The position numbers and the translations under genes are program-made. DNA of 64,000 nucleotides, from NCBI RefSeq assembly GCF_009192775.1, contig NZ_VTFX01000001.1, positions 372,001 through 436,000 on the forward strand, written 5' to 3'. Source of the stretch: Arthrobacter yangruifuii. GTDB taxonomy: Bacteria; Actinomycetota; Actinomycetes; Actinomycetales; Micrococcaceae. The notes under the pieces were generated by a model. That model was not told the DNA's origin and did no database searches. It saw only the letters and a program-made list of their open reading frames with translations. Positions within the stretch are counted from its first letter, which is position 1. Every line of letters starts with the position of its first letter. This document shows positions 24,546 through 33,749 of the stretch, in pieces.

Positions 24546-25274
24546 TTACCGGAAGTGGGTTGCCACCTTGGCCGCGGTCACGGATTCAACCAGCCGTTCT
24601 GCGAGCTCGCGGAGTTTGATGTTCTGGTTGCTGGACGCCCGCCGGAGGATGCCAAAGGCCTCCTCCTGGCTGCAGCGGTTCTGTCCGGCAACGATACCGA
24701 CGGCAACATCGATGGCGGTGCGGGATTCCATGGCCTTGCGCAGATCATCGCTGACGTCCTTGTGGTTCGCGATCTGAACGGCAACCTGCAGTGTCACGGA
24801 CGCTTCCGTTGCATAGTCCTCAACGGCACGCACGAAATCATCGGTGAAGATGTCGGTGCTCTTGCCGTAGAGGTTCAGGGCCGCGCCGCCGTCGTCGCCA
24901 ATGAGCAGAGGCACGGCGAGCATGGAATAGCAGCCAAGGCCATGGATGGCCTCGAAATACTCGATCCAGCGGGAGCCGGTGCGGGTGTCCGCCACCAGTG
25001 TCAGCTCTCCGCTCTCCGCCGCGTAGAGGCACGGGCCGTCGCCGTACCCGTACTGCAGTTCATCGAGCTTATTGGCCTCAGTGCTGCTGCTGGCCACGGT
25101 CTGGGCGCGTTTGTCCCGCTTCAGGGTGATGCTGGAGAGCAGTTGGTCCGGGTCGCTGAAAAGTTCAGCGGCCTGCGCGGCGAAGGCTTCAAGAAAGAGC
25201 TCCATGCCCGGGTTGTCCAGAATGAGTTGCTGCAGCTGTGCCGCAACTGAGGTGCCACGAGTAAGGGCTGTCAT
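24546..25274 (-). CDS. GAF-ANTAR RNA-binding antitermination regulator
   Basis: A 242-residue protein with an N-terminal GAF domain (about 35-165, with DELQYGYGDGPCLYA and SMLAVPLLIGDDGGAALNLYG) and a C-terminal ANTAR domain (about 178-235, LRKAMESRTAIDVAVGIVAGQNRCSQEEAF given in part). ANTAR proteins bind paired hexaloop hairpins in leaders and prevent termination. This GAF-ANTAR layout is very common in actinobacteria. The signal sensed and the RNA target are not evident here; no matching leader hairpins stand out next to it. Confidence 0.9.
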   Translation of the reverse strand: MTALTRGTSVAAQLQQLILDNPGMELFLEAFAAQAAELFSDPDQLLSSITLKRDKRAQTVASSSTEANKLDELQYGYGDGPCLYAAESGELTLVADTRTGSRWIEYFEAIHGLGCYSMLAVPLLIGDDGGAALNLYGKSTDIFTDDFVRAVEDYATEASVTLQVAVQIANHKDVSDDLRKAMESRTAIDVAVGIVAGQNRCSQEEAFGILRRASSNQNIKLRELAERLVESVTAAKVATHFR

Positions 25275-25555
25275 TGCAACAGCTTACCCAAAAGGGCATC
25301 CGTGCCCGGGGGGGGCCTGCCGCGCGCACCGAAAACGTTCCCGTCCCCCGAGGCGGTCCCGGAGGGTCCTTCCCCGTCACCCGCAGAGGCCAAACTGTGA
25401 TCTGGACAACAGCCAGATAGTTGGACATCCTACTAGTGACAGGTGGGGCGGTTGTTTCGAAGAATCGTCCTCCGGCGGGTGGCCGGGCGCCGGCTGATAA
25501 ACCGACGCCGCCCTCCTGGAACGGCTTTACTGATCAGCGAGAGGAACACCGCACC

Positions 25556-27175
25556 ATGCACACACGACCCCCGAGGTCTGACAGTTCCACCGCCGCCGGG
25601 CCCGTGCAGGGGACGCCGTCCAACACCGTCAGCGGCCTGCTGCGACGCACTATCTCCCGCAACGGACCGGCGACCGCGCTCCTGTTTGAGGACCGGCGCT
25701 GGACCTACGCGGAACTCGGCGCCGCTGTTCACCGGGTCGCGCGCCGTCTGGCAGCCGCCGGGCTTCCCTCGGGCGCCCGTGTTGCCGCCTACGGTGCGAA
25801 TTCCGATGCCTATCTGATCCTCTTTTTGGCCTGCGCCGAGGCGGGGCTGGTCCATGTGCCGGTCAACTTCGCCCTGAAGGGGGACGAGCTCAGCTATCTC
25901 CTGGAGGACTCCGGGGCGAGCCTGGTGGTAGCCGACGACGCGCTGCTGCCGCTCGTTGAGGGGATTCGGGCTGCCGGCCGGGCCCCGGCGATTGAGCAGG
26001 TGTGGCCGATCTTCCCCGGCACCGGCGGCAGCGGTCTTTCGGTGTTGGAGACAGCGCTGGATCCGGAGGCCGACACTGCGCCGGTTGAGGTGGCCGTGGC
26101 GGGGGATGACCTGGTGCAGCTGCTCTACACGTCCGGCACCACCTCGGCGCCCAAGGGGGCGATGATGACGCATGCGGCCCTGGTGGCCGAGTATGTCTCC
26201 TCGATCATTGCCCTGGATCTCACGGCGGAGGACCGCCCGCTCATCGCAATGCCGCTCTACCACTCCGCCGCAATGCACGTGTTCGCCCTTCCGTACCTTT
26301 CGCTGGGGGCGGCCGTCCGGTTGATCGCGCGCCCCGACGTCGGGCAGATCCTGCGCCTGGTGGAAGAGGAGCACATCGGCTCGCTGTTCCTCGCCCCGAC
26401 CGTGTGGGTGCCGCTGAGCAACCACCCGGAGCTGGAGACCCGCGATTTGTCCTCCCTGACCAAGGCGCAGTACGGAGCCTCGATCATGCCCGTCACCGTG
26501 CTGCAGCGGCTGCGCTCCCGCTACCCGAAAATCGGTTTCTACAACTGTTTTGGGCAGTCCGAACTCGGCCCGCTGTGCACGGTGCTGCGTCCCGAAGAGC
26601 ACGATGCCCGCCCTGCCTCGTGCGGCCGGCCGGTGTACTTCGTGGAGGCGCGCGTGGTCACTGCGGACGGGCGGGTAGCCGAGCCCGGGGAGCCGGGCGA
26701 GATTCAGTACCGCTCGCCGCAGCTGCTGGCCGGATACTGGAACAAGCCCGAAGCCACGGACGAGGCCTTCACCGACGGCTGGTTCCGCTCCGGAGACCAG
26801 GTCACACGCGACACGCAGGGCTACATCCAGGTGGTGGACCGGATCAAGGACGTCATCAACACCGGCGGGGTGCTCGTCGCCCCGCGCGAAGTCGAGGACT
26901 GCATTTACGAGTTGCCGGAGGTGGCCGAGGTTGCCGTCGTCGGGCTGCCGGACGACCGGTGGGTGGAGGCCATCACCGCCGTGGTGGTCCTCAAGGAAGG
27001 CGCCTCGCTGACGGCGGAGACCGTGCGGGCGCACGTCCGGAAACGGATCGCTGACTACAAGGTTCCCAAGCGCGTGGACTTCGTTGCCGAACTGCCCCGC
27101 AACCAATCCGGCAAACTGCTCAAACGGGAGCTGCGTGCCGAACGCGCGGACCGGACTGAGGGGATTCAGGCATGA
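25556..27175 (+). CDS. Acyl-CoA synthetase (AMP-binding enzyme)
   Basis: A 539-residue adenylate-forming ligase. The P-loop LLYTSGTTSAPKGAMMTH, the FYNCFGQSELGPL motif, GWFRSGDQVTRD and the C-terminal lysine region NQSGKLLKRELR are intact. It resembles medium/aromatic fatty acid:CoA ligases. The ATG at 25556 has GAGAGGAA about 8 bases upstream; the frame is open for another 45 codons but those look non-coding. It is coupled by an ATGA overlap to an acyl-CoA dehydrogenase, so both act on the same acid: activation then dehydrogenation. Confidence 0.93.
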   Translation: MHTRPPRSDSSTAAGPVQGTPSNTVSGLLRRTISRNGPATALLFEDRRWTYAELGAAVHRVARRLAAAGLPSGARVAAYGANSDAYLILFLACAEAGLVHVPVNFALKGDELSYLLEDSGASLVVADDALLPLVEGIRAAGRAPAIEQVWPIFPGTGGSGLSVLETALDPEADTAPVEVAVAGDDLVQLLYTSGTTSAPKGAMMTHAALVAEYVSSIIALDLTAEDRPLIAMPLYHSAAMHVFALPYLSLGAAVRLIARPDVGQILRLVEEEHIGSLFLAPTVWVPLSNHPELETRDLSSLTKAQYGASIMPVTVLQRLRSRYPKIGFYNCFGQSELGPLCTVLRPEEHDARPASCGRPVYFVEARVVTADGRVAEPGEPGEIQYRSPQLLAGYWNKPEATDEAFTDGWFRSGDQVTRDTQGYIQVVDRIKDVINTGGVLVAPREVEDCIYELPEVAEVAVVGLPDDRWVEAITAVVVLKEGASLTAETVRAHVRKRIADYKVPKRVDFVAELPRNQSGKLLKRELRAERADRTEGIQA

Positions 27176-28371
27176 GTGCGCAGCCCTCCACCGGCTACGA
27201 GCTGGCCGAAGCCCTCGGCACTGACTACCTCGGCGCGCTGGCGGACGTCCCGGCTGCAGACCGTGCCCATTGGGACCGGGCGCGTCAATACGCCGCCGAG
27301 CTGCTGCCCCGCATCAACGAGCACTGGGACCGGGCGGAGTATCCGCTGGATCTGGTCCGCCGCATGGGCGAGCTCGATCTCCTCACCGACGGTCTTCAGA
27401 TCCCCGGCCACGAAACCATGTCCCCGCTGGCTGCGGGACTGGTCACCATGGAAATCTCCCGCGCCGACGGGTCGATGGGCGCGGCCGCAGCAGTTCAGGG
27501 CGGCCTGGTCCTGCGCAGCCTTGCCCTGTTCGGCAGCCTGGAGCAGCAGGACCGGTATTTGGGGCCGCTGGCCTCCGGAGAGCTTCTGGGCGGATTCGCC
27601 CTGACCGAGCCGGACCACGGCTCGGATGCGGTTTCGCTGGAGACCACGGCCCGGCCGGACGGAGACGGCTGGATCCTCACCGGACACAAGAAGTGGATCG
27701 GCAACGGTGCGTCCGGCGGCATCACCATTGTGTGGGCGCGGGACGAGGCCGACGGGCAGGTCAAGGGATTCCTCGTAGAGCAGTCCGCCCCGGGCTACTC
27801 GGCCCGGGTTATCGGCGGCAAGGGCGCCCTGCGGGCGATCCACCAGGCGGAGATCGCCCTGGACGGCGTGAGAGTGGGGCCGGAAGCCATCCTCCCCTGG
27901 GCCGGCTCCTTCAAGGACGTGTCGCGGGCACTGGTCCAGACGCGGGTGAGCGTCGGGTGGTCTGCCCTGGGGCATGCGACGGCGATGTTCGAGGCCGCCC
28001 TGTCCTACGCCAAGCAGCGGATCCAGTTCGGCAAACCCCTTGCCGCCCATCAGATGGTGCAGGAACGGCTGGCACAGATGCTGGCCGAGCTGACCAACAT
28101 GCAGCTGCAGTGCCGGGCCGTGACCGAGCTTCAGGCAGCGGACCGGATGCGTCCCGCGCAGGCCTCAATGCTGAAGTACCACAACACCCGTGCCGCCCGG
28201 CGGATCGCTTCCGGGGCCCGGGACATGCTGGGCGGAAACGGCATCCTGCTGGAAAACCACGTGATCCGGCACCTGACCGATGTGGAGGCGCTGCATACCT
28301 ACGAGGGAACGGAATCCGTCCAGGCGCTGATCCTCGGCCGCGACCTCACCGGCATCAGCGCCTTTGCCTGA
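27172..28371 (+). CDS. Acyl-CoA dehydrogenase (glutaryl-CoA dehydrogenase-like)
   Basis: A 399-residue FAD enzyme. It has FALTEPDHGSDA and KKWIGNGASGGITIVW in the substrate/FAD-binding core, RIQFGKPLAAHQMVQERLA in the C-terminal helical domain, and the catalytic glutamate in HTYEGTESVQALILGRDLTG. The YEGT form is that of glutaryl-CoA-dehydrogenase-like members. Translation is coupled to the acyl-CoA synthetase. The physiological acid is unknown. Confidence 0.93.
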   Translation: MSAQPSTGYELAEALGTDYLGALADVPAADRAHWDRARQYAAELLPRINEHWDRAEYPLDLVRRMGELDLLTDGLQIPGHETMSPLAAGLVTMEISRADGSMGAAAAVQGGLVLRSLALFGSLEQQDRYLGPLASGELLGGFALTEPDHGSDAVSLETTARPDGDGWILTGHKKWIGNGASGGITIVWARDEADGQVKGFLVEQSAPGYSARVIGGKGALRAIHQAEIALDGVRVGPEAILPWAGSFKDVSRALVQTRVSVGWSALGHATAMFEAALSYAKQRIQFGKPLAAHQMVQERLAQMLAELTNMQLQCRAVTELQAADRMRPAQASMLKYHNTRAARRIASGARDMLGGNGILLENHVIRHLTDVEALHTYEGTESVQALILGRDLTGISAFA

Positions 28372-28398
28372 CCCGCCGGAAGTCCCCGCGGCTTTCCG

Positions 28399-29157
28399 TC
28401 AGCCTGCCGTCCTGAGGGACAGGAGCATGGTCTTCACGGCCTGGTATTCCGGCGTCGCCATGTAGGCCGCGTAGGCTTCCTGGCTGCCCGCGAGACCGGG
28501 GTCCACGCCGGGCAGGCTCTCCGTGCCGTCGATCCACCGGGAGAAGGCCGCTCCCGTGGCCGCATCCGTATCGATGCCGCGCAGCCATCCGTGGTCGCTG
28601 CCTACCCGGAGGTTGTTGATGCTCATGACCGCTCCGGTCACCCCGGTATTGGGGTTGTAGATGAGCTGGTAGTTGAACGCGTTGACGGAGTCCGCGAAGA
28701 CCAGCGGCAGCTGCTCCGCCGGCAGTTCGAGGTAGTCCAGTTCGGTGGGCTGCGAAGGGGAGAACATGGCTGCGTCATGCACACCGGGATACCCGGTGGT
28801 GAGGGTCGCCATGGTCCGGCCCGTGCCGTCAACAACACTCACCACCTCTGCAGGGCTGCCCGCCGCGGGAGCAGGCCCGTCAACCACGGTCCAGTCCGCA
28901 GGATGCTCAAACGAGAGTATGCCGTCCGCTGTTGTGTACGTCGTTGTTGTTGCGGTCGGTTCCGGCGTGGCGGTGGGTGACGGCTCTTCCGTGGGCTGCG
29001 TCGGAGAGGCAGTGGCGGCCGGGCTGGACGACGGCGACGAGGCGGACTGGCTCGACGAAGCCGACGGAGCGGACGCTGACTCAGCGGAGCCGCACCCGCT
29101 AAGCACCAGAGCTCCGGCCAGAATGGCAACGGACTGCGCGGACCTGTACCTATGCAT
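28399..29157 (-). CDS. Secreted lipoprotein with Ser/Pro/Thr linker
   Basis: A 252-residue lipoprotein. The N-terminus has basic residues, a hydrophobic stretch and the lipobox LVLSGC, so Cys at about residue 21 would be lipidated. A low-complexity Ser/Ala then Pro/Thr spacer (about 24-75) leads to a globular domain starting YTTADGILSFEHPADWTV, a fold seen in many actinobacterial surface lipoproteins of unknown function (PsbP/LpqN-like; inference). The ATG at 29157 has GGGGGAAA upstream. Confidence 0.85.
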   Translation of the reverse strand: MHRYRSAQSVAILAGALVLSGCGSAESASAPSASSSQSASSPSSSPAATASPTQPTEEPSPTATPEPTATTTTYTTADGILSFEHPADWTVVDGPAPAAGSPAEVVSVVDGTGRTMATLTTGYPGVHDAAMFSPSQPTELDYLELPAEQLPLVFADSVNAFNYQLIYNPNTGVTGAVMSINNLRVGSDHGWLRGIDTDAATGAAFSRWIDGTESLPGVDPGLAGSQEAYAAYMATPEYQAVKTMLLSLRTAG

Positions 29158-29329
29158 GAATTTCCCCCATTTTTTGCGGCCTGAGCGGTGGACCGCGGAC
29201 CGATACCGAGGTTGGGCATTGGTGCCTGCCCAACAGATGAAGGATGTCACAATTCTCCGGTTTTCACGGGCTTGCCGTCCGGCCGGGCCGGGCCTGACAC
29301 CCTCCGGATAACAAACCCCACTGCGATAC

Positions 29330-29350
29330 TTGACCCTGACACAGTGGCAG
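29330..29350 (+). promoter_or_regulatory. MerR-type promoter/operator
   Basis: TTGACC (29330-29335) is directly followed by CTGACACAGTGGCAG (29336-29350), a 15-bp inverted repeat with one mismatched pair. This sits just upstream of the merR-like gene, in the position where MerR proteins bind between -35 and -10 of their own promoter. Confidence 0.55.
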
Positions 29351-29366
29351 ACGGGAGAACTGAAGC

Positions 29367-30170
29367 ATGTTATCCATTGGAGCGTTCGCGCAGATCGGCC
29401 AGGTGACCCACCGCATGCTGCGGCATTGGGACACTGCCGGGCTGCTTGTTCCCGCCCACGTGGATGAGTTCAGCGGTTACCGCTCCTACGATCCCGCCCA
29501 GCTGGAACGGCTGCACCGGATTGTGGCCCTCCGCCAGCTGGGGTTCGGCCTGGAGGACATTGACTCCATCCTCGACGCCGGTTTGGACGCCGGCAGGATC
29601 GCGGACATGCTCCGCATCCGTCGGGCCGAGGTGGAACGCGAGCAGCGGACGGCAACCGCACGGCTTATCGACGTCGAGCGCAGGCTCCACCTCATTGAAA
29701 AGGAACATGCCATGTCAGCGATCGAAATCATCTCCAAATCCCTGCCGGCCATCCGCCTGGCCGCCCGCTCCGCCGTCGTTGCCGAACAGCCGGAAGTTGC
29801 CGGCGTCGTTGGTCCGCTTTTTGACGCCGTGGGGGAGGTCCTGGCAGCCGCGGGCGCTTCCCTGGAAACTCCTATTGCTCAGTACGAGATGGGCGAGGAC
29901 GGCATGCGCATAGTTGCCGGGTACGCCATCAGTGCGACGGCGCCGGGCGGGGTGGACGCGGTGGACCTGCCCGCGGTGCCGGCCGCAATCTGCGGGGTGC
30001 ACCTGGGGGCCATGGACCGGATCGGTGACAGCTGGCAGGCACTGCACGCCGAAATCATCGCCCGCGGTTTTGCGCCGTCCGGCCCGTGCCGTGAGGTGTA
30101 CGTGCGCGCCGTGTCCGATGACCAGGCGGACTGGGTGACCGAGCTGCAGCAGCCGGTGGAACGGGCGTAA
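29367..30170 (+). CDS. MerR-family regulator with GyrI-like effector domain
   Basis: A 267-residue activator/repressor. Residues 1-70 form the MerR DNA-binding domain (IGAFAQIGQVTHRMLRHWDTAGLLVP and GYRSYDPAQLERLHRIVALRQLGFGLEDI, given as separate segments), followed by a dimerisation coiled coil (about 80-115) and a GyrI-like small-molecule domain (about 120-265). This is the BmrR/TipA-like layout that senses hydrophobic drugs. GGGAG precedes the ATG. There is no adjacent efflux gene, so it may regulate itself or a distant target. Confidence 0.92.
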   Translation: MLSIGAFAQIGQVTHRMLRHWDTAGLLVPAHVDEFSGYRSYDPAQLERLHRIVALRQLGFGLEDIDSILDAGLDAGRIADMLRIRRAEVEREQRTATARLIDVERRLHLIEKEHAMSAIEIISKSLPAIRLAARSAVVAEQPEVAGVVGPLFDAVGEVLAAAGASLETPIAQYEMGEDGMRIVAGYAISATAPGGVDAVDLPAVPAAICGVHLGAMDRIGDSWQALHAEIIARGFAPSGPCREVYVRAVSDDQADWVTELQQPVERA

Positions 30171-30253
30171 GGGACCGCGGACCGGTGCCTCGTCGCCGAT
30201 CCGTGGAATTCCGGTCCGGCTTAAAGGGTGGATAAGCACCGGTTTTCGAACAA

Positions 30254-30288
30254 AAAGGGTGCAGTGCGTTGGCAGCGCTGCACCCTTT
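30254..30288 (+). terminator. Terminator after merR
   Basis: AAAGGGTGCAG (30254-30264) and CTGCACCCTTT (30278-30288) form a perfect 11-bp stem with a 13-base loop and a T-containing 3' side. Confidence 0.75.
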
Positions 30289-30552
30289 CTAATACCTGCA
30301 GAAGAATCAGAACTACTGGGAGCAGTATGGGCAAATACCCTATTGCGCTCCCTTGCTCCCGCGTAATGTCGGTCCGTCTAGCAGTAAGTCACCCGGGAAT
30401 CTGTCACCACAGCCGGGCCGGCGGATCAGCGGACGGGCCAAGCCTCCCGCCATCGGCGTTGAGTCCATTCCCCGCCAGGCCTGCATTCGGGCATGCCTGC
30501 TTGGCGGGTATGCCTTCCGGAAATGCACCCTCGTCGGTAGGAGCGCCCCGCC
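30289..30552. other. 264-base leader region of the surface-protein gene
   Basis: No coding region is convincing here. The stretch contains several small hairpins, including GGGAGC...GCTCCC around 30318-30350 and a GCCAGGC/GCATGCC-rich one near 30470-30510. It presumably holds the promoter and a long 5' leader of the downstream surface-protein gene; I recognise no known riboswitch. Confidence 0.4.
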
Positions 30553-31442
30553 ATGAAACGAACCCGTCACTTACTAGGTTTCCTCGCTGTATTCGTGCTC
30601 GCTTTAGCGGGAATAGCTGCTCCCGCGCAGGCCGTTTATGCTCCGGCGCAAACCTCGCCCACGTTGGGGGCAGCGGTAAGGTCACTATCTGCCACCACCC
30701 GCAGGGCCAGCCGCCCGAGGTCTACAACTACCAGAACGTGAGTACTTCCTCGGTTTTCGGCGGCAATGGCCATGACAGCCACCAGGGGGACATTGTTCCG
30801 CCGTTTGACGACTACCCCGGAAGCGCCACCTGGCGGGAGGACCCGGCCCGGGCTGCACAGTTCCTGGCCAACGGATGCTCGGACACGCCTCCCACCACCT
30901 CACCCGCCCCCACCCCGTGCCCCACCACTGATACGCCGACACCGTCGCCGACCACGGACACGCCGACGCCGTCGCCCACGACGGACACGCCGACGCCGTC
31001 GCCCACGACGGACACGCCGACGCCGTCGCCCACAACGGACACCCCGACTACCGGTGCGCCGACACCGTCGCCCACCACGGGCTCGCCGACCACCGGCACT
31101 CCGACCACGGGTCCCACTACCGGCACCGCCACAGCAGGCGGCGGAGGGGGCGGTGGCGCAGGGGGCGGCGGAGGCGCCGCAAACTGCACTTGCCCCGATA
31201 TCGCAGCAGCCGTATCAGCGGCCGCCGCGGCCGGTCAGCCAGTTGCTACGATCGGCCCGGACGGATCGGTGGTTGATCCGGTCAGTGGGAACACGGTCCG
31301 CCCCTGCCCCCAGACGCTGGCGGACACCGGCATCGAGTCCAGCGGGCTCCCCGCCGGGATGACAATCCTCGGCATCGGAACCTTGGTGGCCGGTGTGGCG
31401 GTCCTTGCGCTGACCCTGCTGCCGCGCGGCCGGCACGGCTAG
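30553..31442 (+). pseudogene. Frameshifted sortase-anchored surface protein
   Basis: The reading frame opened by ATG 30553 (AGGAG about 10 bases upstream) encodes a clear signal peptide, MKRTRHLLGFLAVFVLALAG...APAQA, but ends early at 30741. The mature protein continues in the neighbouring frame: GSGKVTICHHPQGQP, GNGHDSHQGDIVPPFDDYPG, a Pro/Thr-rich repeat, a Gly-rich stretch, then QTLADTG, a hydrophobic helix and RGRHG. LADTG fits the LAxTG signal of class E sortases. Adding one base in the G5 run at 30666-30670 would join both frames as TLGGSGKVTICH. Whether this is a real mutation, phase variation or a sequencing error is open. If intact, it would be a cell-wall-attached protein of about 295 residues. 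Confidence 0.8.
30930..31037 (+). repeat. Four tandem 27-bp coding repeats (DTPTPSPTT)
   Basis: Four consecutive 27-bp units (30930-30956, 30957-30983, 30984-31010, 31011-31037) encode DTPTPSPTT. Units two and three are identical and the others differ at a few bases. They form the wall-spanning linker of the surface protein and could change copy number by slippage. Confidence 0.9.
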
Positions 31443-31597
31443 GTTCTTCCGCTGTCCGGAGCCCGGACTCCGCACAGACCCTCCCGCCGGCGGCCTGCTG
31501 CTTGTAATCTCGAAAGGCCGACGGCGGTGCAGGGGAACACCCGCCACCACTCGGGGCAACCGCGAAGTCCCGTATGCCCCATGCCCAGGGAGATCAC

Positions 31598-31996
31598 ATG
31601 GAAGTGGAACCGCGCCATCCGAGCATCAAGGGCCCGGCCGACATGTTCACCGGCGATGTCTGGTTCGAGGTCATTGCCGCTCCGAAGCCGGTCCCTTCAC
31701 GGATGCGGGTGAACGCCGTGCATTTCGCCCCCGGCGCCCGCACCGCGTGGCACTCCCACGCCGTGGGGCAGACCCTGCACATTACCGAAGGGTATGGGAT
31801 GGTCCAGTCCCAGGGAGGCCTCATTGTCCATGTGCGGCCCGGCGACACTGTGTACACCCCGCCGGGGGAGTGGCACTGGCACGGGGCCGCCCCGAACAGC
31901 CTTATGACGCACCTGGCCATGTGGGAGGCGCCGCCGGTGGGCCAGGAGTCCGAGTGGGGGGACCTGGTCACCGACGCGGAGTACGGTGCCCTGTGA
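31598..31996 (+). CDS. Cupin-domain protein
   Basis: A 132-residue single-domain cupin. Metal ligands are visible in both cupin motifs: ARTAWHSHAVGQTLHITEG (motif 1, His-x-His and a later His) and GDTVYTPPGEWHWHGAAP (motif 2). The type resembles carboxymuconolactone/mandelonitrile-lyase-like cupins often found beside aldo/keto reductases. AGGGAG 5 bases before the ATG at 31598 decides the start over an ATG at 31574. It is followed at 52 bases by an aldo/keto reductase in the same direction, so an operon is likely. Confidence 0.88.
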   Translation: MEVEPRHPSIKGPADMFTGDVWFEVIAAPKPVPSRMRVNAVHFAPGARTAWHSHAVGQTLHITEGYGMVQSQGGLIVHVRPGDTVYTPPGEWHWHGAAPNSLMTHLAMWEAPPVGQESEWGDLVTDAEYGAL

Positions 31997-32048
31997 TCCG
32001 GCGTGACACGCCTGCCCTGCAGCAAACCGCCACCGAAAGGACAACCCG

Positions 32049-32894
32049 ATGGAAAGTGTGACCCTGAACAACGGCGTCGAAATGCCGGTCCTCGGCTTCG
32101 GCGTGTACCAGGTTCCGCCGGAGGAGACCGAAGAGGCCGTGACCAACGCCCTGGCAGCGGGATACCGCTCGCTGGATACCGCGGCGGCGTATCGGAACGA
32201 GGATGCCGTAGGGCAGGCCGTGCAGAAGAGCGGCATTGCCCGCAGCGAGCTGTTCATCACCACCAAACTCTGGATCCAGGACAACGGGGAGGCAACCACC
32301 ACCCGGGCCTTCGAGACCTCGCTGCAGAACCTGGGCACGGAGTACGTGGATCTGTACCTCATCCACCAGCCCTTCGGGGACGTTTACGGCGAGTGGCGGG
32401 TCATGGAGCAGCTCCTCAGTGACGGCGCCGCGCGGTCCATCGGGGTCTCGAACTTCACCCCGGACCGGCTCGTGGATCTGATCCTGCACCATGACGTGGT
32501 TCCGGCGGTGAACCAGATCGAGACGAACCCGTTCTACCAGCGGGCGGTCGAGAACCAGCTGATGACCGAGCGCGGCGTCCGGCACGAATCGTGGGCGCCG
32601 TTCGCCGAAGGGAAGAATAACCTCTTCTCCGATCCGACGCTGTCTGCCATTGGCGGCGTGCACGGCAAATCAGTGGCCCAGGTGGTGCTGCGATGGCTGA
32701 TCCAGCGCGGAATTGTGGTGATCCCAAAATCGGTCCGCCCGGACCGCATGGCGGAGAACTTCGATGTGTTCGATTTTGAACTTAGCCCGCAGGAAATGGC
32801 TTCCATTGCGGACCTCGACACGGGAACCTCGCAGTTCTTTGACCACCGCGACCCGGAGGCCGCGGCCCGGCTGAGCGGCATGAGGCTGGACTAA
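32049..32894 (+). CDS. Aldo/keto reductase
   Basis: A 281-residue NADPH-dependent aldo/keto reductase with the complete catalytic tetrad: Asp43 and Tyr48 in [11 protein letters not shown], Lys73 in FITTKLW and His106 in LYLIHQPFG. The NADPH-binding region [14 protein letters not shown] is also intact. It is of the 2,5-diketo-D-gluconate reductase type by length and motifs. AAAGGA precedes the start. Together with the cupin it may detoxify carbonyls; the substrate is not evident. Confidence 0.93.
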   Translation: MESVTLNNGVEMPVLGFGVYQVPPEETEEAVTNALAAGYRSLDTAAAYRNEDAVGQAVQKSGIARSELFITTKLWIQDNGEATTTRAFETSLQNLGTEYVDLYLIHQPFGDVYGEWRVMEQLLSDGAARSIGVSNFTPDRLVDLILHHDVVPAVNQIETNPFYQRAVENQLMTERGVRHESWAPFAEGKNNLFSDPTLSAIGGVHGKSVAQVVLRWLIQRGIVVIPKSVRPDRMAENFDVFDFELSPQEMASIADLDTGTSQFFDHRDPEAAARLSGMRLD

Positions 32895-32911
32895 AGGAAC
32901 CCGAAGTTCGG

Positions 32912-33451
32912 TTACTCTTCCTCCGGCGGTTTGTGCAGGTCCCTGACAAGGTACAGCCAGGGAAAGGCCCGGCAGCCCACCTGCCACCCGTCCGTCTCGT
33001 AGTGGGAGGAGGGGCGTGGCCACAGCACCCGGCGGTGTTCCCACTGGGTATCGGTGCGCAGCATCCGGTGCCGCAGGATATCCGCGCCCACGGTGCGCCA
33101 GCCGAGCCGGCCGGCCAGCTCCAGTTCCGCCATTTCGTTGAAGGCGGTGACCGGGCCGAGCCACCGCTCCCGGAGACCCGGCTCCTCGGGGTCCGGCCGG
33201 CTGCCGAAGCGTTGTTGTACCGCCTGCCGGGTCATGCCCAACTCCCGACCCAGGGCCGCCCAGCTGATCCCGGCGCTGCGGGCCGCCGTGACCGTTCTCC
33301 GCTGCAGCTCCTGGCTGGCCTGCTCCGCCGCGGAGGCCCTGCGGACCAGGGCGAGGTGGTCCGCCTCGGTGAGTTTGCCGGCGTCGTCATAGTCCCCGAG
33401 AATCAGGGCGCCGATCCGTTCCTGCAGGTCCACCTGCGCAGGACCGGTCAC
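32912..33451 (-). CDS. Helix-turn-helix regulator coupled to a small membrane protein
   Basis: A 179-residue protein. An N-terminal helical region is followed by a helix-turn-helix at about 60-85 (TAARSAGISWAALGRELGMT then RQAVQQRFG). The C-terminal half (about 100-179) is rich in Trp, Arg and His and unlike common effector domains. It overlaps the upstream small membrane gene by four bases (ATGA), so the two are translated together. The twin TGTCAA-N7-TTGACA operators in front of the pair are its probable binding sites. I do not recognise a named family. Confidence 0.75.
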   Translation of the reverse strand: MTGPAQVDLQERIGALILGDYDDAGKLTEADHLALVRRASAAEQASQELQRRTVTAARSAGISWAALGRELGMTRQAVQQRFGSRPDPEEPGLRERWLGPVTAFNEMAELELAGRLGWRTVGADILRHRMLRTDTQWEHRRVLWPRPSSHYETDGWQVGCRAFPWLYLVRDLHKPPEEE

Positions 33452-33720
33452 GGTCGCTCACCGCCGCGCGGCAGCCAGCCGGTGGTGCCGTTGCCGTCCC
33501 GGCTGGGCAGCCAGTCGGCGGGCTCGCCGCCCTTGCTTCCCTGCCGGGCATACCGGACGGCTACGAACACGCTTCCGACCAGCAGCGTGAACCCGGCGCC
33601 CTGGCACGTTCCCTTGAAGAATCCGTGCAAATCCAGCACAAGCCACAGGGCGATCAGGCCCGCACCCACAGCGAACATGATGGCTGAGAGAACGACGAAG
33701 GTGGTGCGGAGAGTTTTCAT
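33448..33720 (-). CDS. Small two-helix membrane protein
   Basis: A 90-residue protein with two hydrophobic helices (about 5-30 and 40-60) and a polar C-terminal tail with two Trp-Leu-Pro repeats (ADWLPSRDGNG and TGWLPRGGERP). It is the first gene of a two-gene operon with the HTH regulator. The ATG is only two bases from an operator and follows a TTGACA/TTCTAT-like promoter closely, so the message is probably leaderless. Function unknown; a membrane signal partner of the regulator is one possibility. Confidence 0.7.
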   Translation of the reverse strand: MKTLRTTFVVLSAIMFAVGAGLIALWLVLDLHGFFKGTCQGAGFTLLVGSVFVAVRYARQGSKGGEPADWLPSRDGNGTTGWLPRGGERP

Positions 33721-33721
33721 G

Positions 33722-33740
33722 TGTCAATAGAATCTTGACA
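33722..33740. promoter_or_regulatory. Operator TGTCAA-N7-TTGACA, copy 1
   Basis: TGTCAA (33722-33727) and TTGACA (33735-33740) form a perfect inverted repeat with a 7-base gap, two bases upstream of the small membrane gene's ATG. Confidence 0.8.
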
Positions 33741-33749
33741 TCGTCTCCG

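Noticed and set aside
30930-31037. CRISPR-like array
   Set aside because: The units are directly joined with no spacers and are in-frame coding repeats.
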